Positions 51,500 to 59,850 of a stretch of 64,000 nt of DNA are shown here, in pieces. Numbering within the stretch: the first letter of the stretch is position 1; the number at the start of each line of letters is the position of its first letter. The stretch is from NCBI GenBank assembly GCA_038040395.1, contig JBBPIJ010000009.1, positions 37,915-101,914 of the forward strand, written 5' to 3'. Source of the DNA: VAXT01 sp038040395. GTDB taxonomy: Bacteria > Actinomycetota > Thermoleophilia > Gaiellales > Gaiellaceae. The notes beneath the pieces are model-generated. The model had not been told where the DNA came from, made no database searches, and saw only the letters and a program-made list of their open reading frames with translations. The position numbers were made by a program, and so were the translations under genes.

Positions 51500-51859
51500 C
51501 TAGCGGACCCCAGTGTCGATACTGAAGTCGACCCTCTGGCCCCGGTCGGCCGGCGCAACGACATGGTCGGGGAAAAGCCGAGCCAGGCCGGGTGGCCCGG
51601 CCAAGAGAACCTTGTACCTGCCCGGGTCCAGCCGCACCCGGTAGCGCCCCTGGCGATCGCTCACGGCCTCGAAGGAAGCACCCCCGCGTGAGAAGACGAG
51701 CTTCACTCCGACCGCTGGGCGTGAGCATGGAATACCGACGATGCAGGGGCCTGGAGTCGGACCCGACTCAACGGTTCCGAAAACGTCTACCTTCGGGTGC
51801 GATTGGCTCCCGCCACATCCGCAGACGAAGAGCAAGAGGACTGCGATTACGCGGCTCAC
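51500..51859 (-). CDS. Small lipoprotein with carboxypeptidase-regulatory-like fold
   Basis: 119 residues from the GTG at 51859; the longer frame would run back through prfB. Signal peptide with lipobox: SRVIAVLLLFVCGCGGS, the lipid-bearing Cys near residue 14. The rest (VFGTVESGPTPGPCIVGIPCSRPAVGVKLVFS, then FEAVSDRQGRYRVRLDPGRYKVLL) fits a CarboxypepD_reg/SdrD-B type beta-sandwich with one disulfide-like Cys pair. Function unknown. It is divergent from prfB. Confidence 0.7.
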   Translation of the reverse strand: MSRVIAVLLLFVCGCGGSQSHPKVDVFGTVESGPTPGPCIVGIPCSRPAVGVKLVFSRGGASFEAVSDRQGRYRVRLDPGRYKVLLAGPPGLARLFPDHVVAPADRGQRVDFSIDTGVR

Positions 51860-51901
51860 CGCTCTAGTACGTCTCCGATGTCTGCCTTCGTCACGGGGCT
51901 G

Positions 51902-51907
51902 TACCAT
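51902..51907 (+). promoter_or_regulatory. -10 hexamer TACCAT, leaderless prfB promoter
   Basis: TACCAT ends 6 nt before the prfB ATG at 51914. Confidence 0.5.
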
Positions 51908-51913
51908 CGAAGA

Positions 51914-53015
51914 ATGGCGGATTCCACCTCCCTCGCCGAGCGCCTGGAGCAGATCGGGGCCCAGCTCGACTGGGTCCGTGATTACCTTTGACCCCGACGG
52001 GCTGACGACGCGCGCCGCCGAGCTCGAGGCGAAGATGGGCGAGGCCGGCTTCTGGGACGACCAGCAGGGTGCCGCCTCGATCTCCACCGAGCACGCCCGC
52101 ATCGCCAAGCGGCTCGAGCGCTACGCGCGCCTGCGCCGCGAGTACGACGACGCGCGAGAGCTCCTCGCGATGGACGGGGACATGGCCGCCGAGATCCAGA
52201 CCTCGCTCGAGCCCCTCGAGCAGGAGCTGGAGCGCCTGCAGGAGGACGCGCTCTTCTCGGGCGAGTACGACGCCGGCGACGCCGTCGTCACGATCCAGTC
52301 CGACGCGGGGGGAACGGACGCCCAGGATTTCACCGAGATCCTCCTGCGCATGTACCTCCGCTGGGCGGCGAATCGCGGCTTCAACACCGAGGTGCTCGAG
52401 GCGAGCCCGGGAGAGGAGGCCGGCCTCAAGTCGGCGACCTTCACGATCGAAGGCGAGAACGCGTACGGGATCCTCAAGGCCGAGCGGGGCAAGCACCGGC
52501 TCGTCCGCCTCTCTCCGTTCGACCAAGCGCATCGCCGCCACACGTCGTTCGCGCAGGTGATTCCGGCGCCGCTGCTGCCTGACGACGCGGAGGTCGAGGT
52601 TGACGAGAGCGAGGTCCGGGTCGACACCTACCGAGCGAGCGGCGCGGGCGGTCAGCACGTGAACAAGACCGACTCGGCCGTGCGGCTCACACATCTGCCC
52701 ACAGGCGTTGTCGTCAGTGTCCAGAACGAACGCTCCCAGTCCTCGAACAAGACGACGGCGATGCGAATCCTCCGCTCGCGCCTTGCCGAGCTCGCCGAGG
52801 AGGAGCGGGACGCAGAGCTCGCCAAGGAGCGCGGAGTGGTGAGCATGGGGTTCGGCGGGAATGCGATCCGCAGCTATGTCCTCCACCCGTATCAGCTCGT
52901 CAAGGATCACCGCACCGAGCACGAGGTCGGGAACATCCAGAGCGTGCTCGACGGTGACCTCGACGGCTTCGTTCAGGCTTATTTGCTGGCGAAGGCCGCT
53001 GGGAGGGTCCTTTAG
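51914..53015 (+). CDS. prfB: Peptide chain release factor 2, programmed +1 frameshift
   Basis: The protein starts at the ATG at 51914 (MADSTSLAERLEQIGAQLDW), reads 25 codons to CTT TGA (stop at 51989-51991), and must shift +1 to continue as DPDGLTTRAAELEAKM to 53015, giving about 366 residues. This is the classical RF2 autoregulatory site CTTTGAC: low RF2 lets ribosomes shift at the UGA. Downstream, LVRLSPFDQAHRRHTSF holds the SPF codon-recognition tripeptide and SGAGGQHVNKTDSAVRLTH the catalytic GGQ. The E. coli-style Shine-Dalgarno stimulator before CTT is weak here. Confidence 0.95.
51986..51992 (+). promoter_or_regulatory. prfB: prfB +1 programmed frameshift site CTTTGAC
   Basis: CTT (51986-51988) in the P site precedes TGA (51989-51991) followed by C, the poor-termination context used by RF2 genes. 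Slippage of one base makes the next codon GAC. The zero frame ends here and the RF2 frame is continuous beyond. Confidence 0.93.
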
Positions 53016-53097
53016 GGCCGACAGGAGCTTTCGCTAGACTCAGAGGCTGTTCAGCAGCCGGGAGCGGACTTTTGCGGGCCGCACCGAATTACCCCCC

Positions 53098-53877
53098 GTG
53101 CCGGAAGACATCGTCGAGATAGAGCAAGAAACGCCTGCGGCATCGCTCGCGGAGCAGAACGGGCAGCCGGAAGGCGTAGTCGCGGGCGCGCACTCGATGA
53201 TCGTCTTCGACGGGGTGACGAAGATCTACGAGCCGAACGTCGCTGCCCTCTCGGACGTGTCCTTCGTCATCGACAAGGGGGAGTTCGTCTTCGTCGTCGG
53301 CGCGTCGGGCTCCGGGAAGTCGACCGTCGTGCGCCTGCTGCTGAAGGAGCTCGAGCCGACCTCGGGCCGGATCATCGTCGCCGGGCGCGACCTCGTCCGC
53401 TTGCCGCGCCGCAAGGTCTCGCAGCTGCGTAGAAATGTCGGCTGCGTCTTCCAGGACTTCAAGTTGCTACCGAACAGAACTGCCTCCGAGAACGTCGCCT
53501 ACGCGCTGAAGGTGCAGGGTGAGGGCGCCGACTCGATCCGGCGCAAGGTGCCGGAGGTGCTGAACATGGTCGGCCTCGCGCACAAGATGAGCTCGCTTCC
53601 CGACGAGCTTTCCGGCGGCGAGCAACAGCGCGTCTCGATCGCGCGCGCGTTCGTCAACCATCCGCCGCTCCTGGTCTGCGACGAGCCGACCGGAAACCTC
53701 GACCCCGACACCTCCGTCGGGATCATGCAGCTCCTCTACCGGATCAACCGCTCCGGCACGACCGTGCTCATGGTCACCCACGACCGCGAGATGGTCGACA
53801 AGATGCGTCGCCGCGTGATCGCGCTCGAGGACGGCAAGCTCCTGCGCGACGAGCGGCGAGGAGGCTACGCCGAGTGA
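53098..53877 (+). CDS. ftsE: Cell-division ATP-binding protein FtsE
   Basis: 259 residues from a GTG with no clear ribosome-binding site; MIVFDGVTKIYEPN at 53197 would give the usual length (about 226), so the first 33 acidic residues are a lineage-specific extension or the true start is 53197. Walker A GASGSGKST, Q-loop VFQDFKLLPNRTASENVAYAL, signature LSGGEQQRV, Walker B LLVCDEPTGNLD. It pairs with FtsX to control peptidoglycan hydrolases during division. A TAGACT at 53035-53040 may be the promoter. Confidence 0.94.
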   Translation: MPEDIVEIEQETPAASLAEQNGQPEGVVAGAHSMIVFDGVTKIYEPNVAALSDVSFVIDKGEFVFVVGASGSGKSTVVRLLLKELEPTSGRIIVAGRDLVRLPRRKVSQLRRNVGCVFQDFKLLPNRTASENVAYALKVQGEGADSIRRKVPEVLNMVGLAHKMSSLPDELSGGEQQRVSIARAFVNHPPLLVCDEPTGNLDPDTSVGIMQLLYRINRSGTTVLMVTHDREMVDKMRRRVIALEDGKLLRDERRGGYAE

Positions 53878-54758
53878 AGCTCAGCGTCGTCGTCGCCGAA
53901 GCCTGGCGCTCGCTCACCGCGAGCCTCTCGACCACCCTCGCCTCGGCGCTGACCGTCCTGATCGGGATGTTCCTCGTCGGCCTCCTGATCGGGCTCGGCA
54001 CCTGGGCCCGCTCCTGGAGCGAGCATGCGAAGGGTCAACTGGACGTGAATGTCTATCTGTGCACCCGGGATACCTGCGAGGCCGAGGTCACGCCGGTCCA
54101 GAGGAACGAGGTCGGCCAGATGTTGCAGAACGACCCGCGCGTCGATTCGGTCGAGTTCGTGTCCAAGAGGCAGGCGTTCGAGATCATGAAGAAGAAGGCG
54201 CCCGAGGTGGCGAAGGGCGTTCCCAACAACCCCTTGCCGGATGCGTTCAAGGTGACGCCGAAGCGAGGTGAGGACGTCGTCGGGATAGCCGAGAGCCTGA
54301 ATCCGCTGCCCGCTGGGGTCGAGAAGATCAACTACGGCAAGAAGACCGCAACGCGCATCCTGCGGGTCGCCCACATCTTCGAGGTCCTGTCAGCACTCGC
54401 GATCTTGATTCTGCTCGGCGCGGCGACCATCCTGATCGGCAACACGATCCGGCTCTCGATCTTCGCCCGGCGGAGGGAGATCGAGGTGATGAAGCTCGTG
54501 GGGGCATCGAACTGGTTCGTTCGCGGGCCGTTCGTCGTAGAGGGTCTCCTCACCGGAGTGATCGGAGCGGCCGCGGCGATCGTCCTCCTCTTCCTCGGCA
54601 AGGAGCTCGTCCTGCCGGCAACGATCGGCCGCCTCGACGCGGGCAAGGACGTGAACGCGATCGCGTTCGAGTACACCGCGCTGATGCTGCTCGCTCTCGG
54701 GCTGATACTCGGCGCCGCCGGCTCCACGATCACCATGCGCCGGTTCCTCCGAGTCTGA
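53874..54758 (+). CDS. ftsX: Cell-division protein FtsX
   Basis: 294 residues; GTG overlaps the ftsE stop by 4 nt. One N-terminal helix, a large extracellular loop with a Cys pair (LCTRDTCEAEV), then three C-terminal helices with the ARRREIEVMKLVGASNWFVRGPFVVEGLLTG motif of FtsX/MacB permeases. The outer loop recruits a NlpC/P60 or M23-type hydrolase in actinobacteria. Confidence 0.94.
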   Translation: MKLSVVVAEAWRSLTASLSTTLASALTVLIGMFLVGLLIGLGTWARSWSEHAKGQLDVNVYLCTRDTCEAEVTPVQRNEVGQMLQNDPRVDSVEFVSKRQAFEIMKKKAPEVAKGVPNNPLPDAFKVTPKRGEDVVGIAESLNPLPAGVEKINYGKKTATRILRVAHIFEVLSALAILILLGAATILIGNTIRLSIFARRREIEVMKLVGASNWFVRGPFVVEGLLTGVIGAAAAIVLLFLGKELVLPATIGRLDAGKDVNAIAFEYTALMLLALGLILGAAGSTITMRRFLRV

Positions 54759-56497
54759 TCGTCGAGCTCAACCGGCGCGGCAAGCTCATCGCGGGCGAGC
54801 CCTACTTCGTCCCCGGGACGCCGATCGTCATCGACCGCAAGGGCCTCGGCGAGGCCGACGTCGGCGATCTCGTCTCGGTCAGCAAGGGCAAGGGGCGAGC
54901 GCGCGTCGAGCGCGTGATCGGGCCTGCAAAGGCGATCGAGAACGTCCTCGAGGCCCTGCTCGTCGAAAAGGGACTGCGGGAGGGCTTCGAGCCGCACGAC
55001 CTGCCGAAGCCGCGCTTTGAAGGGCGGACCGACCTGCGCGATCTGCACACGTTCACGATCGACCCCGAGACTGCGAAGGACTTCGACGACGCGATCTCCG
55101 TGCGGGCCGAGGGTGAGGGCCTGCGCGTCTGGGTGCACATCGCAGACGTCTCGTACTTCGTCCCAGCCGGGTGCCCGCTCGATCGCGGGGCAGCAGAGCG
55201 CGCGAACTCGGTCTACGTGCCGGGGCTCGTCGCGCCGATGCTCCCGCACTCGCTCGCCGACGATGCCTGCTCGCTCCGCCCCGGCGAGGACCGGCTCACG
55301 GTCACGGTCGAGATCCCGTTCGGAGCGGGGCTCGAGCCGGGGGAGCCGTTGTTCTACCGGTCGGTCATCCGCAGCGACGAGCGGCTGACCTACTCGCAGG
55401 CCCAGTCGATCCTCGCCGGCCGCGAAAATGCCGCGCCCGAGCTGGCGGAAGCGCTTCGGCTCACGGACCGCATCTCCGCCGAGCTGCGCAAACGACGCTT
55501 CGCCCGTGGCGCACTCCGGATCGAGAGCCGCGAGATCAACTTCGCGTTCGACGGCAAGGGCGGGGTGGAGCGAGCCTGGCTCGAGTCCGAGCCGCAGGCC
55601 CACGCGCTGATCGAGGAGCTGATGATCCTCGCCAACGAGGCCGTCGCCGAGTTTCTCTCCACCCGCCGTAAAGACTCGCTCTACCGCGTCCACGAGCCGC
55701 CCGAGCCCCAGGCCGTCGAGCTCATGCTCGCCAAGCTCACCGACCTCGAGGTGCCGACGCCGCCGGTTCCGAAGCGCGAGAGCATGGCGCCCTCGGACGC
55801 GGCCCGACTCGCCGCGGCGGCGAGCGAACGGGTCACCGATTACGTGCGCAAGGCCAAGCGTGGGGAGGAGGCGTTTCCCGCACTCGTCCTGCGGGCACTG
55901 AAGCAGGCGCATTACGACCCGCGCAACCTCGGGCACTCGGGCCTCGCGAGCACCGCATACACCCACTTCACATCGCCGATCCGGCGCTACCCCGACCTCG
56001 TCGTCCACCGGGCGCTTCTCCGAGAGCTCGGGCAGGGAGACGATCCGCCGCCGAAGGACCTCGGCACCCTGGCCGACCACACCTCGGAGCAGGAGCGGGC
56101 CGCGACGGAAATCGAGTACCAGGCCGACGACATCTGCGCAGCCTGGCTGCTCGAGCGCATGCTCTTCGACCGCGGCTGGGAAGAACCGTTTCCGGGCGAG
56201 ATCACCGGGATCATCGGCTCGGGCCTGTTCGTCCGTTTCGGCGAGGTCTTCGAGGGCTTCCTGCCCGCGCGGCGTCTCCAAGGCGACTACTACGAGGTGA
56301 ACGACCTCGGGACGGCGCTCGTCGGTCGGCGCGGAGGGCGGCGCTACCGGCTCGGCGACAAGATCGACGTCAAGGTCGAGGACATCCGCCGCTCGGAGGG
56401 CAAAGTAGAGCTGTCTAGTCCAGAGAGCGGAGAATCACGCGGCGGAGCGCGAAGAGGCCGACCATCCCGGCGCCGATCAAAGTCGCGAGCGCGATAG
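54755..56497 (+). CDS. rnr: RNase R/RNase II family 3'-5' exoribonuclease, apparent CTG start
   Basis: About 580 residues if read from the CTG at 54755, which overlaps the ftsX stop as CTGA, the same geometry as the ATGA/GTGA overlaps elsewhere here. The frame upstream of it has no ATG, GTG or TTG for at least 30 codons, yet NRRGKLIAGEPYFVPGTPIVIDRKG (cold-shock-like) is coding. The first ordinary start (GTG 54914) would remove 53 residues. RNB domain: TIDPETAKDFDDAISV holds the metal Asp residues; YTHFTSPIRRYPDLVVHR and an S1 domain with basic tail follow. Its 3' end overlaps the converging gene by 83 bp. Confidence 0.88.
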   Translation: MIVELNRRGKLIAGEPYFVPGTPIVIDRKGLGEADVGDLVSVSKGKGRARVERVIGPAKAIENVLEALLVEKGLREGFEPHDLPKPRFEGRTDLRDLHTFTIDPETAKDFDDAISVRAEGEGLRVWVHIADVSYFVPAGCPLDRGAAERANSVYVPGLVAPMLPHSLADDACSLRPGEDRLTVTVEIPFGAGLEPGEPLFYRSVIRSDERLTYSQAQSILAGRENAAPELAEALRLTDRISAELRKRRFARGALRIESREINFAFDGKGGVERAWLESEPQAHALIEELMILANEAVAEFLSTRRKDSLYRVHEPPEPQAVELMLAKLTDLEVPTPPVPKRESMAPSDAARLAAAASERVTDYVRKAKRGEEAFPALVLRALKQAHYDPRNLGHSGLASTAYTHFTSPIRRYPDLVVHRALLRELGQGDDPPPKDLGTLADHTSEQERAATEIEYQADDICAAWLLERMLFDRGWEEPFPGEITGIIGSGLFVRFGEVFEGFLPARRLQGDYYEVNDLGTALVGRRGGRRYRLGDKIDVKVEDIRRSEGKVELSSPESGESRGGARRGRPSRRRSKSRAR

Positions 56498-57083
56498 CAA
56501 GCGCCACAGGAAAGCCGTTCTTCGCTTTGGGCGGCGGCTTGTAGTCGAGGCTCCCGGTAATGAGGAACGGCTTGCCGTTCTCGGTCGCCTGCACCTTCCA
56601 GTCGAAGACGTGATGCGGCTTTCGCGGCGCATCCCGGATCGGCTGGATCGGAATCCGGCTCATGTAGTGGATCCGGTGGTCATGCCACGCCCACGTCTCG
56701 CCGCCGGCGAGCTTCTCCCAATCCGGAGGCGCCTTGGAACTCGCGGACTTCGGGACGGTCGACTGGCCGTACCGGTCCTGGTTGAGGTAGCCCGCCGGCG
56801 AGTTCACGTTGACGAAGATCCCGTCGCGGCCAAAGCGTAGGTACGGCTCGCCGCCGTACCCCTCGACCACGATCGTCTTGCCCGTGCGGTTGTCGAGCGA
56901 GATCTGGTCGTCTCCGTAGAGAACCTTCAGGTCGAGGCCGGGCACCGGAGGCTTCACGCCGCGGATCGTCGAGCGGTAGCCCAGCTTGCCGGTGACGTTG
57001 TGCCCTTCGGCACCGGGAGCAAGCAGGGCGGCCGCGAGGGCGGCGGTCGCCAGGGCAAGGCCTCGCCTCAAGCGCGCCGCCAA
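56415..57083 (-). CDS. Exported copper-operon protein, possible histidine-brace protein
   Basis: 222 residues. A signal peptide ends AEG with His28 next (HNVTGKLGYR), then a beta-rich domain with the His-rich WAWHDHRIHYMSRIP, and a C-terminal helix (GFPVALAIALATLIGAGMVGLFAL) as membrane anchor. I do not recognise a named family; related proteins accompany YcnI/CopCD. The mature N-terminal His and the internal His cluster suggest copper binding. Its start overlaps the ycnI stop by 16 nt, and its 3' end overlaps RNase R by 83 bp. Confidence 0.75.
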   Translation of the reverse strand: MAARLRRGLALATAALAAALLAPGAEGHNVTGKLGYRSTIRGVKPPVPGLDLKVLYGDDQISLDNRTGKTIVVEGYGGEPYLRFGRDGIFVNVNSPAGYLNQDRYGQSTVPKSASSKAPPDWEKLAGGETWAWHDHRIHYMSRIPIQPIRDAPRKPHHVFDWKVQATENGKPFLITGSLDYKPPPKAKNGFPVALAIALATLIGAGMVGLFALRRVILRSLD

Positions 57084-57664
57084 CGAACGACTCCGAGCCC
57101 CAACGCCGCGACGCCGGCGATGAGGGCAGCGATCGCGATCCAGAGGGCTGCGTCATCACCGTCCTCGCCCTCGTCCGTGGTCTCGGAGGCCGCGGTGGTC
57201 GTCGTGGTCGTGGGCGTTGTGCCTTCGGCGGCCTCGAGCAGCACGTGCGGCGCCGGCTCGTCCGAGGTCAGCGCTCCGATCCAGTGCATGACCTTGCCGC
57301 TTGCGTACGTCTGAGTCGCCGGAAAGACGAGCGTCTCTCCAGGCGTGTTCGGCAAGTGGGTGCTGAGGCCGAACTCGTCGAACTCGCCAGGCCCGATCTC
57401 GCCGCCGGACCAGGTGACGACCCGGCCGTTCTGCGTCCGCTTCCAGCCCGGCTTCGGCTGAAAGCTCACCTCGTCGAGCCCCTCCGGTAGCTGAACGCTG
57501 ACCTTGACGGTCGGAACGTCTTCCTCGGTCGGAACACGGAGTGCAAAGCGCGTGAAGCTGTCCGCGGGAGCCTTCTCCGGATTCAGGGTCACGTGTCCCG
57601 ACGCCGCGGTCGCCGTGACGAGCGCCACTACTGTCGTGAGGATGAGCGCTTGTCCAAGTTTCAT
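57068..57664 (-). CDS. ycnI: YcnI family (DUF1775) copper-binding protein
   Basis: 198 residues. Signal peptide ends ATAASG with His24 first in the mature chain (HVTLNPEKAPADSFTRFALRVPTEEDVPTVKVSVQLPEG). DUF1775 blocks GVSFQPKPGWKRT-like EVSFQPKPGWKRT, GGEIGPGEFDEFGL and MHWIGALTSDEPAP are present, including the Trp that completes the mono-histidine brace with His24 and a Glu. A Thr/Glu-rich spacer leads to a C-terminal anchor helix (ALWIAIAALIAGVAALGLGVV). It binds Cu(II) outside the membrane beside CopCD. Confidence 0.9.
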   Translation of the reverse strand: MKLGQALILTTVVALVTATAASGHVTLNPEKAPADSFTRFALRVPTEEDVPTVKVSVQLPEGLDEVSFQPKPGWKRTQNGRVVTWSGGEIGPGEFDEFGLSTHLPNTPGETLVFPATQTYASGKVMHWIGALTSDEPAPHVLLEAAEGTTPTTTTTTAASETTDEGEDGDDAALWIAIAALIAGVAALGLGVVRWRRA

Positions 57665-57665
57665 G

Positions 57666-59345
57666 TCAGCCCTTTCGTATGGGAACGGTGACCGTCTGCG
57701 TCAGGGACTCGAACTCGCCGCGCCTTGCTTCGATCGTCAGTTGCCAGTCGCCTGGCTGAGGAAAGACCGCACCCGAGACCGTGTAGTGGCTCGGAACGAT
57801 CCGTCGGAGCGGAATGCGCAGCGGCCCGAGATTCTTGCTCGGAAGTGTCGCCGAGAGCTTGGCGTCGGCGGTGCTGGCCGGCGCGCCGGCTTGCGTGAAG
57901 AAGTACAGATGGATCAGGTTCGGGCCCGTTCGCGCCGGCTCGGCGGTGAGATTGGCCTCGAGGTTCCCGATCGGGACGATGGTCGAGAAGAACTTCGGCG
58001 GCTTGATCGACGCCTTCGCCGGAGGCTCGGTGACGAGCACGGCGGTCACCCCGACGATCGCAGCCATGATGAGCAGCTCCGCGCCGGCTGCCCTCAGGAA
58101 GCGTCGTTGCTCGACGACCGATGCGATCTGCTTCCGGAGCCTCGGGACGGCGTAGCGGTTGTTGTAGGCGCCGAGCCCGAGCAGCGGCAGGACGAGCGCG
58201 ATCTTTGCCAGCAGGAGGTTGCCGTAGGTCGTGTGCCACATCCCCTCCCAGATCGTTCGGGGCCAGTGGCGAAACGCGGTTCCCGAAGGCACCAGCTCTT
58301 CCGAGCCTCGCACGACGCCTGCGGCCACGAGTGTGACGACCGAGGCCACGGCGAGGATCGAGAATCGAGGAACCGCGCGGGAGGCGAGCGGCCAGCGATC
58401 CTCACCGGCAAGCAGCAGAGCGAGAACCGTGAAGCTGAGGCCGCCGACCCACGTCGAGGCAGCCGCCATATGCGCGACGTCGGCGACGAACGCAATCGCG
58501 CCGCTCGTGCGAGCGTGCCCGGCTGCGGCGAACGTGGGCAACAGGCTCACCGCCGGAACGAGCGTGAGAGCGCCCAGATTCGCATTTCGGGCCTGACCTG
58601 CGATGAACGCGACCGGTGCGACGACCGCCGCGAAGGCGAGCTGGAAGAGGAAGGCCTTGCCGAAGTTCGTGTGGAGCACCGAATCGAAGGTGTTCCAGCG
58701 GAAAGCCTCCGACAGCCCGAATCCGCCGGCGACAGCGCCCTGGAGGATGATGCACAGAAGGGCTGCGCCGACCAGGCCGGCGGCAAGCCCTGCGAGCAGT
58801 CGGTAGAGACGGACGCGAAGCTCCATGGCAGCCGACCGAAGGACGAGAGCGAGCGCAGCCGCGCCGCCGACGACGAGCAGGATCAGCGCGAAGTCGAGAG
58901 CCCGCGCAAACTTGAAGAGAGCGTCCACCTCGCCCGGCGTGCCCTTGCCGAAGACCTGCTCGCAGGAGCCGGAGGGATCCGCTGCCTTGACGCTGAAGAC
59001 GAAGGCGCCGGCGACGGGGTGCGCGTCGGACGAGATCACCCTCCACGTGACCGTGTACGTGCCCTGAGGAAGGCGCCGGTCGAGCCTGATCGCGACCGAG
59101 CGGTCGTTCGGCCTCGTGACCTTGCCCGAGTCCACGCGAGCTCCGGCGCAGTCGTACACGCGGATCGACCCGAACGCCGTCTCGACGCCCTCGTTGAAGC
59201 GCAGCGTGACCGCCGGCGGGCTGCGCCGGACGATCGCGCCGTTCCCTGGCGTGCTCTCCTGGAGGATTGCGTGTGCGAACGCGCTCGGTGCTCCCACCAG
59301 AGCGACCAGAACGATCGCCCAGGCGATCAGCGCGCAGCGCCTCAT
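57666..59345 (-). CDS. CopC-CopD fusion copper-resistance/uptake protein (YcnJ-like)
   Basis: 559 residues. Signal peptide ending SAFA, then the CopC domain with His25 first (HAILQESTPGNGAIV), LRFNEGVETAFGSIRV and SSDAHPVAGAFVFSV supplying the second copper His. About eight CopD membrane helices follow, and a C-terminal exported domain (PPKFFSTIVPIGNLEANLTAEP...) of about 120 residues resembles the YtkA-like tail of YcnJ. It probably takes copper across the membrane. First gene of a three-gene minus-strand operon, 1 nt from ycnI. Confidence 0.92.
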   Translation of the reverse strand: MRRCALIAWAIVLVALVGAPSAFAHAILQESTPGNGAIVRRSPPAVTLRFNEGVETAFGSIRVYDCAGARVDSGKVTRPNDRSVAIRLDRRLPQGTYTVTWRVISSDAHPVAGAFVFSVKAADPSGSCEQVFGKGTPGEVDALFKFARALDFALILLVVGGAAALALVLRSAAMELRVRLYRLLAGLAAGLVGAALLCIILQGAVAGGFGLSEAFRWNTFDSVLHTNFGKAFLFQLAFAAVVAPVAFIAGQARNANLGALTLVPAVSLLPTFAAAGHARTSGAIAFVADVAHMAAASTWVGGLSFTVLALLLAGEDRWPLASRAVPRFSILAVASVVTLVAAGVVRGSEELVPSGTAFRHWPRTIWEGMWHTTYGNLLLAKIALVLPLLGLGAYNNRYAVPRLRKQIASVVEQRRFLRAAGAELLIMAAIVGVTAVLVTEPPAKASIKPPKFFSTIVPIGNLEANLTAEPARTGPNLIHLYFFTQAGAPASTADAKLSATLPSKNLGPLRIPLRRIVPSHYTVSGAVFPQPGDWQLTIEARRGEFESLTQTVTVPIRKG

Positions 59346-59382
59346 GCCTGAATGGAAGCAGATCGCCCCCGGCGGCCCGACC

Positions 59383-59388
59383 TACAAT
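59383..59388 (+). promoter_or_regulatory. -10 hexamer TACAAT, leaderless smpB promoter
   Basis: TACAAT, close to the full consensus, ends 6 nt before the ATG at 59395. Confidence 0.55.
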
Positions 59389-59394
59389 CGCTGT

Positions 59395-59850
59395 ATGGCA
59401 GGCGAGAAGCCAATCGCGGAGAACCGCAAAGCCCGGCACGACTACCAGCTCCTCGAGCGCTACGAGGCGGGCATCGTGCTGACCGGAAGCGAGGTCAAGT
59501 CGCTCCGGGACGGCCGGGTGAGCCTCCAGCAGGCCTACGCGGACGTCCGCGAGGGCGAGGCGTGGCTCATTGGCGCGCACATCGACACCTACGACCAGGC
59601 CGGGATCCAGAACCACGAGCCCGAGCGCGACCGGAAGCTGCTCCTCCATCGCCGCGAGCTCGACTCGCTCTACGGGAAGGTGCGAGAGAAGGGCCTGACG
59701 CTCGTGCCGACCCGTCTCTACTTCAAGAACGGCCGCGCGAAGGTCGAGCTCGCCCTCGCCCGCGGCAAGGAGCAGCGCGACAAGCGGCGCGACATCGCCA
59801 AGCGCGAAGCCGACCGGCAGATCGAGCGCGCGCTCAAGTCCCGGCGCTGA
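59395..59850 (+). CDS. smpB: SsrA-binding protein SmpB
   Basis: 151 residues from the ATG at 59395. IAENRKARHDYQLLERYEAGIVLTGSEVKSLRDGRVSLQQAYADV is the SmpB core; GLTLVPTRLYFKNGRAKVELALARGKEQRDKR and the basic C-terminal tail that enters the empty mRNA channel are present. It escorts tmRNA to stalled ribosomes. The tmRNA gene lies 1.6 kb downstream, past two minus-strand genes. Confidence 0.97.
   Translation: MAGEKPIAENRKARHDYQLLERYEAGIVLTGSEVKSLRDGRVSLQQAYADVREGEAWLIGAHIDTYDQAGIQNHEPERDRKLLLHRRELDSLYGKVREKGLTLVPTRLYFKNGRAKVELALARGKEQRDKRRDIAKREADRQIERALKSRR

Noticed and set aside
51741..51985. prfB as a single uninterrupted frame from 51741
   Set aside because: The early part runs through the divergent lipoprotein gene; the conserved RF2 N-terminus is in the other frame and joins by the CTTTGAC shift.
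57504..59351. 615-codon plus-strand open frame opposite the copper genes
   Set aside because: Antisense to CopC-CopD and ycnI, composition Arg/Glu/Gln-rich and without domain features.
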